Assembly (NCBI RefSeq): GCF_003675875.1
Contig: NZ_RCDI01000001.1
Span: 620,001-684,000, forward strand
Direction of reading: 5' to 3'
DNA from: Halostella limicola
GTDB taxonomy: Archaea; Halobacteriota; Halobacteria; Halobacteriales; Natronoarchaeaceae
Length of the DNA: 64,000 nt
In this document: positions 17,283 to 25,443 of the stretch, one piece after another
How the letters are laid out: each line of letters starts with the position of its first letter
Numbering within the stretch: the first letter of the stretch is position 1
Notes under the pieces: generated by a model
The model's database searches: none
What the model was told of the DNA's origin: nothing
The model's input: the letters and a program-made list of their open reading frames with translations, nothing else
Program-made: the position numbers and the translations under genes

Positions 17283-18482
17283 ATGTCCGAGGGCGAGTTG
17301 CCGACGACGTCTGACGTCGTTATTATCGGCGGCGGGATCATGGGAACGAGCACGGCTTACTTCCTCTCTCAAGAGACCGCATTAGACGTTGTGCTGCTCG
17401 AGAAGAACAAGATCGGAGCGGGATCAACCGGTGATTCGTCTGCGATCCTCCGGCATCACTACGGCGATCAGGAGATATATAGCGAGATGGCGTGGTGGAG
17501 CCACCAGTTTTACCAGCAGTTCACCGAACACACGGACGAAGCCATCGCATATCAGTCCAATCCGCTCGTCCGACTCGCGAACGAGGACACGCCGGGTGGG
17601 GCGTACGCGCAAGCTGGATACGACGTGCTCTCGGACCTCGACATCCCCGTCACCCAGTACGAGAGCGACGAGCTCCCCGAACAATACCCGATGATCGAGG
17701 GCGTCAGCCAGTTCGACTTCGGGATCTCCGATGACGAAGCCGGGTTCTCGGACGGCGCCGATGCGGCAAACGGATTCAGTCGAGCGGCGCGTCGCAACGG
17801 TGCGACGGTCATCACGGACACCGGTGTCACCGATATTCACCACGAAGACGACGCCATTACGGGCGTCGAGACGGACGCGGGACGCATTCAGTGTGAGACG
17901 GTCGTCGTCGCGGCAGGGCCGTGGACGCCGCGCCTCGGAGACGCCGTCGGCGTCGACATTCCCATCACGGTCACTCGCGAACAAGTGATCCTCTTAGAGC
18001 CGCCCGCGGAGTACAAAGACGACTATCCATCGCTCGTCCCGACGACGGCGCTCCCGGGCGGCGAGTGGTACATCCGACCCGACTTCGGCGACGGTATCCT
18101 CGTCGCGACCCATCACACGGATGACGAAGTCGACCCCGATACGTACGATAACTCACCGGACGAAGACACTATCCTCGAGCTCACCGAGGAACTCGGGGAG
18201 ATGATTCCCGAACTCAGGGACGCGGGAATCTGCGGGCGATACTGTGGTGTGTACTCCACGACCCCGGATCACGACTTCATCCTCGACCAGGTCGGTCCCG
18301 AAGGGTGCTATTTCGCCTGTGGGTTCTCCGGACACGGTTTCAAACAGGCACCGGCGGTCGGCCGTATTATGACTGATCTCATCCGGGACGACGCGACGCC
18401 CTTCGTCGACGCGGACTACTTCTCCTATGACCGCTTCGAGGACTCGCCAGACGGACACGGAAAACCGGGCGACAATGTCTGA
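17283..18482 (+). CDS. FAD-dependent amine/amino-acid oxidoreductase (DAO family)
   Basis: A 399-residue flavoenzyme of the glycine/sarcosine/dimethylglycine-oxidase and D-amino-acid-dehydrogenase family, which oxidises secondary or alpha amines. The N-terminal dinucleotide fold is clear: DVVIIGGGIMGTSTAYFLSQ with the following VVLLEKNKIGAGSTGDSSAI. The C-terminal FAD-closing segment GCYFACGFSGHGFKQAPAVG is typical of sarcosine/dimethylglycine-type members. The ATG at 17283 was chosen because the upstream codons are unlike the family. An 8-base overlap joins it to the next, unknown gene. A sodium/solute symporter faces it, suggesting that its substrate is imported. The exact amine is unknown. 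Confidence 0.87.
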   Translation: MSEGELPTTSDVVIIGGGIMGTSTAYFLSQETALDVVLLEKNKIGAGSTGDSSAILRHHYGDQEIYSEMAWWSHQFYQQFTEHTDEAIAYQSNPLVRLANEDTPGGAYAQAGYDVLSDLDIPVTQYESDELPEQYPMIEGVSQFDFGISDDEAGFSDGADAANGFSRAARRNGATVITDTGVTDIHHEDDAITGVETDAGRIQCETVVVAAGPWTPRLGDAVGVDIPITVTREQVILLEPPAEYKDDYPSLVPTTALPGGEWYIRPDFGDGILVATHHTDDEVDPDTYDNSPDEDTILELTEELGEMIPELRDAGICGRYCGVYSTTPDHDFILDQVGPEGCYFACGFSGHGFKQAPAVGRIMTDLIRDDATPFVDADYFSYDRFEDSPDGHGKPGDNV

Positions 18483-19023
18483 CTCGTCACAGCGAGCGAC
18501 CACGGTAATCCAGCCACCAGCCCCACTCGAAGCGGCGCTCACAAATCACGACTTCGGAGCCTCCCCGAGTGAGGTTCGCGTGCTCGGGTTTCCGAAACAT
18601 CTCCTTGCGTTCGACGTCGAGATCGAACGGAAGTTCCTCAGCAATCGCGAGGTCTCGCTGTCGGTAACGGTCGACGCGCTCACCGGAGTCTGTAGGAAAA
18701 ACGATGTCTACCCCGACCTCGATACGCGCTACCTGACCCCGACCTCTCTCCTCAACCCGCGGGTCCGGGCGGCCGACGCCCGAGAGACCGCACACACGTT
18801 CGTTCGACGTCGCATCAACCGCTGGTATAAATCGTTCACCACACCCAGCATCGAACCCACACGAACCCAGCAGGCGTTCAAACTCTTCTGGGTCGTTCCC
18901 ACTGGTCCGGATACTGTCACCGTCGTCGACTCTATCACACGCGAACTGACTGCTGAAAACATCAGGCCCGATCAACTCACTGAACGCCACACACCGCGCC
19001 CCGAATCCACGTCGACCAACTAG
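18475..19023 (+). CDS. Unknown protein coupled to the amine oxidase (182 aa)
   Basis: I do not recognise the family. The protein is soluble and not notably acidic. It has two related-looking halves, each with a strand-rich stretch (HLLAFDVEIERKFLSNREVS and FKLFWVVPTGPDTVTVVDSI) and an intervening helix with many arginines (ETAHTFVRRRINRWYKSF). The arrangement faintly recalls paired PepSY-like units, but I would not assign that. It overlaps the oxidase by 8 bases and so is co-transcribed with it, suggesting a role in substrate handling or as a small partner. A transporter gene converges from the other side 23 bases further on. Confidence 0.65.
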   Translation: MSDSSQRATTVIQPPAPLEAALTNHDFGASPSEVRVLGFPKHLLAFDVEIERKFLSNREVSLSVTVDALTGVCRKNDVYPDLDTRYLTPTSLLNPRVRAADARETAHTFVRRRINRWYKSFTTPSIEPTRTQQAFKLFWVVPTGPDTVTVVDSITRELTAENIRPDQLTERHTPRPESTSTN

Positions 19024-19046
19024 TGTGACGAAGTGGCACTCGGTGG

Positions 19047-20678
19047 TTAGTCCGCGGTGGAGAGCTCGTCGAGGTCGTGTTTTTGCAGGTAGGTCGTCGC
19101 GATGTCTTCGTCAGTCGCCGCGACGATATCGTGTTCCTCGCTCGTCTCCGTGGCGCCGGTTTCCCGCATGAGATCGATCTCCTCCTGCAGCGGTTTGGCG
19201 ATCTCGTCGAGTTCGCGGCGAATCGTCTCCGCACCGCGCTTCGGCGGGCCAGTGAGACGGCTGACGATGACGATTGCCAACAGCGCGAGCGTGAAGGCAG
19301 GGAGGAGTTCGTAGACCTCGAAGAGCATCCCCGGCCCCCCGGAGAACTGATTCCAGATGACGGTCGTGACGACACCGGTTATCATGCCTGCGATGACTCC
19401 CGGCCCGGTTGTTCGCTCCCAGTAGACGGAAAGGAGGAGTGCGGGGCCGATCCCGGCCCCGAGCCCCGCCCACGCGAAGACGATCGTCGAATGCACGGAC
19501 CCAGGTGTGGTCCACGCCCACACAGCAGCGATCAGGCCGATGGTGAGAACCGCGATCCGGTTCGCGAGCAGGACCCGCCGGTCACTGGCGTTTGGATCGA
19601 TGAGCCCATCGTAGATGTCTTCGCCGAACGCACTCCCCGCGACCAGCAACTGTGAGTCGGCGGTGCTCATGATGGCGGCGGCCGCCCCCGCGAGCAGGAA
19701 GCCAGCGATCCAGGTCGGGAGCGTCTCCAGAATCATCATGGGCGCGACGAGATCGGGATTGCTGAGGTCAGGAAGCATCACTACAGCACCCATCGAGATG
19801 ATGGGGATGCCGACGAGTGCGATGAGCATGAACACGATCGCGACCACCATCGCGAACCCAGCGTGTGAGGGTCGTTTCATCCCCATATAGCGAACGACCC
19901 CGTGTGGTTGGCCGAGCCCTCCGAGCGCGATCACGGCGATTGTCGAGAAAATCAGGAACTCGTAGGGGCTGCGCTCCCCCGTGAAAGACGTCATCGTACT
20001 GCTCGCCGCTGCATTGAACTGCGTCATCAGGTCGGTCGGTCCACCGACGGCGATCAGCACGGCGATGGGCGTGATGATCGCGAACGCGGTCATCAAGAGC
20101 GCCTGGATGACGTCCGTGTACGAGGACGCGGTGAACCCGCCCATGACAGTGTAGATGATGACGACGCTGAGTGCGATCAGGAAGGACCACTGCCTGGGTA
20201 AGTCGAATCCCACCGAGATCGCACTCGTCGCGGCGAGGAGTTGGCCGGCAACGTACCCTGCCATGAACACTGCGATGATGAGTGTACTGAGGAGGCGAAT
20301 CGCGTGATGGTCATCACTGAACCGGGTCGAGAGGAACCCGGGGATCGTGAGTGAGTCGAGAACGCGTGAATACCGTCCGATACGTTTGGCGAGCAACCCC
20401 CAAGTCACGATTCCGAGCGGGATCTGCCAGACCATCCACCAGAGCGACGAAACGCCGTTCGCGTAGACGATCGCGGGGAACCCGACGACGAGCCAGCCAC
20501 TCCAGAGGCTGGCCTGTTCACTAAGCGCGCCTGTGAACAAGTTGAGTTTTCGGCCTCCCAGGAGGTAATCGGACACTGTCTCCGTGAGTCGACCGCCATA
20601 CGCTCCGATGAGGAGGAGTGCAAGCAGGTACACCGCGAACTCGACGTAAATAACTGTAGACGCCATGGACGGTCTCAC
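19047..20678 (-). CDS. Sodium/solute symporter (SSS family)
   Basis: An integral membrane transporter of about 540 residues with about a dozen hydrophobic segments, using the sodium gradient to import a small organic solute (family members carry proline, pantothenate, acetate, betaine-like compounds or sugars). Characteristic pieces are YLLGGRKLNLFTGALSEQA near the N-terminus, VIYTVMGGFTASSYTDVIQA in the middle and AAAAIMSTADSQLLVAGSAF. The tail is charged and cytosolic. The GTG start overlaps the upstream stop by GTGA; an ATG at 20666 (MASTVIYVEF) is an alternative. The gene pairs with a small membrane subunit upstream and converges on the amine oxidase genes, hinting that it imports their substrate. 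Confidence 0.88.
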   Translation of the reverse strand: MRPSMASTVIYVEFAVYLLALLLIGAYGGRLTETVSDYLLGGRKLNLFTGALSEQASLWSGWLVVGFPAIVYANGVSSLWWMVWQIPLGIVTWGLLAKRIGRYSRVLDSLTIPGFLSTRFSDDHHAIRLLSTLIIAVFMAGYVAGQLLAATSAISVGFDLPRQWSFLIALSVVIIYTVMGGFTASSYTDVIQALLMTAFAIITPIAVLIAVGGPTDLMTQFNAAASSTMTSFTGERSPYEFLIFSTIAVIALGGLGQPHGVVRYMGMKRPSHAGFAMVVAIVFMLIALVGIPIISMGAVVMLPDLSNPDLVAPMMILETLPTWIAGFLLAGAAAAIMSTADSQLLVAGSAFGEDIYDGLIDPNASDRRVLLANRIAVLTIGLIAAVWAWTTPGSVHSTIVFAWAGLGAGIGPALLLSVYWERTTGPGVIAGMITGVVTTVIWNQFSGGPGMLFEVYELLPAFTLALLAIVIVSRLTGPPKRGAETIRRELDEIAKPLQEEIDLMRETGATETSEEHDIVAATDEDIATTYLQKHDLDELSTAD

Positions 20679-20818
20679 CTCGTTGACTCCTCGGAGCGAT
20701 ACTCGCCGAGCAGTTCCTCGTCGGATTCATGGAAGAGATACACGTACAGGAGCGCGATTCCGAGCCACACCACCACGTTTGCTCCATAAAAGAGCAATAA
20801 CTCACTCCACGACAACAT
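20675..20818 (-). CDS. Small single-span membrane protein, probable symporter partner (47 aa)
   Basis: Begins MLSWSELLLFYGANVVVWLG, has one membrane span (about residues 7-27) and ends in an acidic/basic cytosolic tail (HESDEELLGEYRSEESTR). Small one-span proteins of this shape commonly precede SSS symporters in haloarchaea and bacteria. Its stop overlaps the symporter GTG, so the two are translationally coupled. The ATG at 20818 was chosen over an upstream in-frame ATG because the coding signal starts there. Confidence 0.7.
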   Translation of the reverse strand: MLSWSELLLFYGANVVVWLGIALLYVYLFHESDEELLGEYRSEESTR

Positions 20819-21245
20819 AGACTGCACTACTGACGAAACCCGGATAAAGCTATTGTCCTTCAATAATTGCAACCACCTACATTCATAATAAATGTTATCT
20901 AAAAATTGGTATTAAATTAGTACTGAAATGATATTTGCTCCCTGGCGATCGCTGGCAAAGCAACGGACAGAGAGACTCCCCAAGGCGAAATCGTGTGTCT
21001 CAGTCACCAGACCTCGAACCGACGTAACTCATTCCAAGATAATTACTGTCCACGCCGGGCCATGGCGCGCTGCCGCGGGATAGGATTACCACAGGTTCGT
21101 GTCCGCCGACGAGCCGCCGTGTACTGTGGTATAAGGTAAGTCCCCGGCGGGCGGCCGTGCTGGATGCTGTGGTGGCTCCGTGACGTCTGCGGCCGCCGTG
21201 TGACGTCTCCTCGTCACCGGCGCTCGTTCCCTCCACTACTAGCCT
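20819..21245. other. Divergent spacer, no gene seen
   Basis: The AT-rich first part (20865-20935) is a likely promoter zone for the leftward symporter pair. The remaining 300 bases show no protein-like frame on either strand up to the edge of the duplicated antitoxin segment. Confidence 0.4.
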
Positions 21246-21276
21246 TGTTTACTACGTCTCGGATACAACTGCACGT

Positions 21277-21552
21277 ATGGCGACTGCAGTGAAGGTCGAC
21301 GAGGGCGCGAAGGCGCGACTCGAAGAACTCCAGGCGGAGATTCGCTTTCGGACGGGTGAGTCGGTCACCCAACAGGACCTCCTGACGCGGCTGATCGACG
21401 ACGCGTACGAGTCACGAGCGGACGTCATCGACTCCTTCCGAGACGCGACCGTGCCGCTCTCTGACCGGGAGAAAGACGCGATGCGACGTGGCCGCATCAG
21501 TTCAGGCGTCGAGACCGACGAAGCGGATATCGACGACATCCTCTACGGATGA
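21277..21552 (+). CDS. vapB: VapB-type antitoxin (91 aa), copy 2, without a working toxin
   Basis: Identical to the antitoxin at 16.2 kb except at six positions (for example Asp10 to Gly, Leu24 to Phe, Gly64 to Arg). The ribbon-helix-helix start and acidic tail are complete, so a working antitoxin should be made. Its partner toxin is broken, making this an orphan. Orphan antitoxins can cross-neutralise or cross-regulate the intact paralogous pair. The palindrome upstream of copy 1 is only half conserved here, so regulation may differ. Confidence 0.8.
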   Translation: MATAVKVDEGAKARLEELQAEIRFRTGESVTQQDLLTRLIDDAYESRADVIDSFRDATVPLSDREKDAMRRGRISSGVETDEADIDDILYG

Positions 21553-21698
21553 CGGTGCTCGTCGATACGGGCGTGTTGTCTGCCGACCACGATACGGAGC
21601 GGCCAGACACGATGCGGCCAGCGAGGCACTCGAAGCCGTTTATGACGGCGCGTATCCACAGCCTGAAGGCCGTGGCATTGCGCCTGTTCAACCTGTAA
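21549..21698 (+). pseudogene. vapC: vapC remnant (frameshifted and truncated)
   Basis: Starts with the same MTVLVDTGVL as the intact toxin, keeping Asp6, then loses one base near 21597 relative to the other copy and continues out of frame to a stop. The original frame also ends soon because about 430 bases are missing. None of the later PIN acidic residues are encoded, so it cannot act as a nuclease. Confidence 0.8.
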
Positions 21699-21778
21699 GG
21701 GGATCGAGCGCGCCCTAGTCGGCGAGGATGCTGTCGTCGGGCGCGGTGTCGTCGCAGAAGGTCGTTGTACTTGTTCAT

Positions 21779-22260
21779 GGGGTTGTATACCGCGTTTCCA
21801 GCGGAACTACGAGTGTGTATGGCCGACTTCGGACAAGCGTTCTTCTGTAGCAGACCTTCAGACACACCTACTCGCCCCATCGTGCCGATGGAGCCCACAG
21901 ACGACAGAGGACCTCGGGAACGGGTACCGCTAGACGCGAACGACGGGACGAAAACGAGCGTGAGAAACGCGACGAGTTGGTGCGGAACGAACACCTCTGT
22001 CGCGATCCCGAGTCGGCATCGAAGGGAGTAGCGGCCGAACCACTTCGTACACACCCCCGAGGGAGCGACGAGAGAGGTGCGATCTTCCCATTCACGGGGA
22101 GGAAACAGCGAGAGTCTCTCCGCTTAGAGGATCGTTTGCAAAAACGAGGATCACGACAGTCGTAGCCGACGTTCCACATCTAGCAGCAGCCTCGTCCTTT
22201 ACGTCGAGGAGGTCAAGGCCCCCAGTAACCCGTCAACGGGATCTCGCACGGAACGTTTTT
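21779..22260. other. Intergenic stretch, no gene seen
   Basis: Several short frames occur on both strands, but none has haloarchaeal acidic composition, a domain or a credible start. No RNA gene or repeat was recognised. Confidence 0.35.
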
Positions 22261-22277
22261 GTAACACAATGTATTAC
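22261..22277 (+). promoter_or_regulatory. Imperfect palindrome upstream of the UPF0175 antitoxin
   Basis: GTAACACAATGTATTAC has arms GTAACAC/GTATTAC matching at six of seven positions, and lies 11 bases before the ATG. It resembles the palindrome before vapB copy 1 and is a plausible autorepression operator. Confidence 0.4.
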
Positions 22278-22287
22278 TCTGTATACG

Positions 22288-22590
22288 ATGCCCTCGATCA
22301 GCGCCCGGATCCCCGACGAGGACGAGGAGGCCCTCGACGAAGTCGCGACGCTACTCGACGAGGACAAAAGTACGGTCATTCGGAAGGCCCTTCGAGAAGG
22401 CCTTACTGACATCCGAATTCGGCTCGCAGTCGAGCGGTATCAGACCGGAGACATCTCGACGAATCAGGCTGCCAGGATCGCCGGAGTGAGCGTTGCTGAA
22501 TGGCTCGAAATCGCGCACGACAGAAACCTGACGTCGCAGCTCTCGACCGACGATATCGCTGCTGACGCCGACAGCGCACGCGAGCTATGA
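22288..22590 (+). CDS. UPF0175/RHH-type antitoxin (100 aa)
   Basis: An antitoxin-like DNA-binding protein. The start MPSISARIPDEDEEALDEVA is a ribbon-helix-helix motif, STVIRKALREGL completes it, and residues about 50-75 (RYQTGDISTNQAARIAGVSV) form the small helix-turn-helix typical of UPF0175 proteins, which are usually encoded before PIN toxins. The C-terminus is acidic and likely binds the toxin. It overlaps the following PIN gene by ATGA. It is unrelated in sequence to the VapB copies nearby apart from the general fold. Confidence 0.82.
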   Translation: MPSISARIPDEDEEALDEVATLLDEDKSTVIRKALREGLTDIRIRLAVERYQTGDISTNQAARIAGVSVAEWLEIAHDRNLTSQLSTDDIAADADSAREL

Positions 22591-23111
22591 CTGCTATTTA
22601 CGTTGACGCAACGACCCTCATCGCCCTCGGTGCGATCGGCGAACTCGATCTTCTGCTGTCGTTCGATGGAACGCTCGTCGTCCTCCCAGTCGTACGAGAA
22701 GAAATCACGACTGAACCGGCCCGGACGAACTGTGACCGACTGTGCGATCGCCCAACAGTCGAGACGACGATGCAGACGCCCGCGGCCGATGACAAACGTG
22801 CCCAAGCCATCCTCGAGGAGTCCACCGTGAATGGTGACGTTCGCGTGATCGCAGCGGTGGTAGCACACACTGCTGCTGACGAGCCGGTGGCCGTGGTCTC
22901 GGATGATCGTCGGGTGCGAACTGTCGCCCGCGGGCTTGGGGCCACTGTGACCGGCACGATCGGGGTGATCGTCAGAGCGGTCGAGGAGGGATTGTCCGAG
23001 GCGGATGCGAAGGCGATCGTGCGTCGTGTCGATGACCATGGCCTCCACATGACCGCAGATCTCCGAGACACGGCAGTGGACCTCATCGAGACAGCCGCTC
23101 GATCCCGCTAA
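22587..23111 (+). CDS. PIN-domain toxin (DUF3368-like, 174 aa)
   Basis: A putative RNase toxin partnered with the UPF0175 protein. PIN acidic residues are visible: Asp7 (YVDATTLIALG), Glu38/39 (VVREEIT), Asp84 (GDVRVIAA) and the C-terminal VVSDDRRVRTVA followed by GLGATVTGTIGVIV, a signature of the DUF3368-type subgroup. The last 40 residues are helical and extend past the usual PIN length. ATGA overlap with the antitoxin indicates a coupled operon. The RNA target is unknown. Confidence 0.83.
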   Translation: MTAIYVDATTLIALGAIGELDLLLSFDGTLVVLPVVREEITTEPARTNCDRLCDRPTVETTMQTPAADDKRAQAILEESTVNGDVRVIAAVVAHTAADEPVAVVSDDRRVRTVARGLGATVTGTIGVIVRAVEEGLSEADAKAIVRRVDDHGLHMTADLRDTAVDLIETAARSR

Positions 23112-23260
23112 CGATGACAGCGGTACGCGGGGAAAGCCCGTTCGTTCACCGGTGGGATGACGCCGACAACGGAGACCCTATCGCCGAATACCGCCGGTAA
23201 ATGAGTCCTGCCGATGTGCCCTAAAAAGAAGAGCCCCTGACCAGTACCAACAGACACCGC

Positions 23261-24634
23261 TCAGAGCGCGTCGGTGAGGTTCAGGAACCCGCTTCCGTAA
23301 TACGTCTTGTCGTAGTCCTCGGGGACATCCGCAGCACGTTCGAGCGCGGCCTCGACCTGGTTGGCGTTGTAGTCCGGATTCGCGCTCTTGACGAGCGCCG
23401 CGGCGCCTGCGACTTGCGGGGCAGCCATCGACGTGCCAGCGACCCAGCTGTAGGAGTACTTAGTGTCCTCAATCTCGGTCACGTTGCCGTCGTTATCTCG
23501 CTTGTACACCGACTCTGCGATCGTATTGAACACGAGATCACGGTACCACGGAACGCTGAGATCCTCATCGTTCCCCAACGCCTCGAGCACTGTCGGCGCG
23601 ATGTCGCCACCGGGCGCCCCGAGGTCGATGTCGTTCGTGCCGTAGTTGGTGTAGATCGCGGGGCTCCAAGGTGGTGCTGCCTCGTCGCCTACCTCAGTGG
23701 AGTCCCACCCGAACCCGATGGGGCCGGTCGCGGCGACCGACAGCCCTTGCGCCCCCTCGTTCGGGAGGCTGATGAAGTTCTTGTCGTGCTGAAGATCCGC
23801 CGAGGCGTTCCCGGCGGCGATCACGAGCAGGGTCCCTTCCTTGTTCGCGTACGTCATTGTGCTGTTGAGGGCCTGCCCGTAGAACTGGCCGTTTCCTTGT
23901 CGCGGGATGGGATAGGCCCCGAGACTGAGATTCGCCGCATCGGCGCCGATCGCCGCGCTGTACAGGATGGCAGCGAGGATATCGCCGAACGACGCCAACG
24001 AGCTCGGCGAGAACACGCGACAGTCGACGAGGTCCGTCGCCGGTGCCGTACCGATGACGCCTGCCTCGTTATCCTGAGCGCCGACGATCCCGCCGACGTG
24101 CGTCCCGTGATAGCCGCCGGCCGCGTTCGCCGAGCCGAGTCCGTCGCCGGTGAAGTTCCGAGACAGGTCCTCGTTCACGACGAGGTCTGGATGGCCGGCC
24201 GCGACGCCGGTGTCGATGATCGCCACACGTGTCCCTTCCCCTTTCGTCGTCTCATGAACGGTCGGGACGTCAAGCGCCTGCTTGTCCCACTGAAGGGGAT
24301 ATTTGGGTTCGTCCTCGACCGTTGCTTCGCCTATCGTCGGCGCTGCATCATTCACGTCGGGGTCGTCGAGTCGGACCTCGATGTCTGGGGCGTACTCTCG
24401 TACGCCGCGGGCCGCTTGTACGTCGGTCTCGTCCCCGCGAACGACGGCGAAATCGACGCCCGGGAGCTCGTGAACCACCTCCACGGCGCTGAGATCGGCG
24501 TTGTTGCGAGTCTTAACGAGAAACCGATCGCCTCGCGTTGCCGCTGTTACCGTGGTCCCAGTTGCGACACCGCCTAACACTGCACCGGTCACCTTCAGGA
24601 ACGTGCGTCGGTTTTGTTGAACCATTGCAGCCAT
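23261..24634 (-). CDS. Halolysin-like subtilase, Tat-exported serine protease
   Basis: An extracellular S8-family protease of about 455 residues. A leader with QNRRTFLKVTGAVLGGVATG marks twin-arginine export of a folded protein. An inhibitor-like propeptide follows (about 33-90), then the catalytic domain with the complete triad: Asp138 in VAIIDTGVA, His173 in GYHGTHVGGI, and Ser399 in GTSMAAPQVAGAA; VIAAGNASAD holds the oxyanion Asn (numbered from the ATG at 24625). The second ATG is the more likely start because it puts the RR nearer the N-terminus. It lacks the C-terminal extension of classical halolysins, ending soon after the catalytic domain. It is monocistronic with an AT-rich promoter zone upstream. 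Confidence 0.9.
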   Translation of the reverse strand: MAAMVQQNRRTFLKVTGAVLGGVATGTTVTAATRGDRFLVKTRNNADLSAVEVVHELPGVDFAVVRGDETDVQAARGVREYAPDIEVRLDDPDVNDAAPTIGEATVEDEPKYPLQWDKQALDVPTVHETTKGEGTRVAIIDTGVAAGHPDLVVNEDLSRNFTGDGLGSANAAGGYHGTHVGGIVGAQDNEAGVIGTAPATDLVDCRVFSPSSLASFGDILAAILYSAAIGADAANLSLGAYPIPRQGNGQFYGQALNSTMTYANKEGTLLVIAAGNASADLQHDKNFISLPNEGAQGLSVAATGPIGFGWDSTEVGDEAAPPWSPAIYTNYGTNDIDLGAPGGDIAPTVLEALGNDEDLSVPWYRDLVFNTIAESVYKRDNDGNVTEIEDTKYSYSWVAGTSMAAPQVAGAAALVKSANPDYNANQVEAALERAADVPEDYDKTYYGSGFLNLTDAL

Positions 24635-25443
24635 GTACTCACGTCAGTATAGATTTGTAATTTGTAACTTATTACCGTTATAGACTTACCTTATCGAGGT
24701 TGAGAGCGCAAGCGTACAGGACGACATACGGTGATCGATCTGTGGACAGGTTCGTCTCTAACTGCTGTCCTGAAGGATCGACCGGGTGGCCATGTCCAAT
24801 CGAGCGGCATAGTTCACGAGAGTCGGCATCACGTAGAGTGGACCCCCGAACGGCCCAGTATCGGCCAGTGCTGTCGTCCATACCCGCCGCAGTGCCCCGA
24901 AGGATCCGCTGTTTCTAGACTGAACCGGCATTGTCTGTCGCCACCGCTGCGGTGGCCGTGAGACGACGCGGACGTGAGGACGCCGGTCGTCGTCGCGTCG
25001 CCGCGTTCTCTGACAGGCCGACTTGAGCGTGCCCCACGATCCCTCCGCATCACGACTGGATCCATAGGCGTCCCACACCGCCCGACGGCGAACGCCTATG
25101 GAGCGCAGACGTCATTCATCCATCTGCATCCTGAGAACTTCCCGGCTGTTGCTGCATCGCGCTCTGTCCGCTCTCAGTCTTTCCACCCCGGATTTTCGGC
25201 CCTTCATGGCCGCAGGGGACTCTCGACAGCTAAGCGTGGGCGGCCACCATAAGCGTCTTCGTTCGTCTAGAAGGGGTGATCTTTCGGCCGACCGCGACGC
25301 AGATGGCGCCGCAGAGGGACGAGAACACTGGCCACTGCGAGCCACAGGAGCGTCTCCCGGAAGTAGACAGTCGTATGTCCTGATACTGCCCCCGCCGCTT
25401 AACCCGCTTCGAGAAGTAGCATGAGCGTGACGGTGAGTCCTCG
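24635..25443. other. 800-bp stretch without a supported gene
   Basis: The first 60 bases are AT-rich (for example TATAACGG on the minus strand near 24680) and probably carry the protease promoter. The rest has only short frames on both strands with arginine-rich, non-acidic translations that look like noise. No RNA gene or repeat was recognised. Confidence 0.4.

Larger units (their letters stand above)
21246..21778. repeat. Segmental duplication, shortened copy of the vapBC locus
   Basis: This copy retains vapB almost unchanged, the first third of vapC with a one-base deletion, and the downstream stretch from about 21699 to 21778. Relative to 16124-17090 it lacks roughly 430 bases inside and after vapC. 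Both copies are in the same orientation with the amine oxidase and symporter genes between them. Confidence 0.8.

Noticed and set aside
24758-25078. 106-codon minus-strand frame upstream of the protease
   Set aside because: Arg/Ser-rich with no domain or acidic character; the conflicting frames on both strands look equally non-coding.
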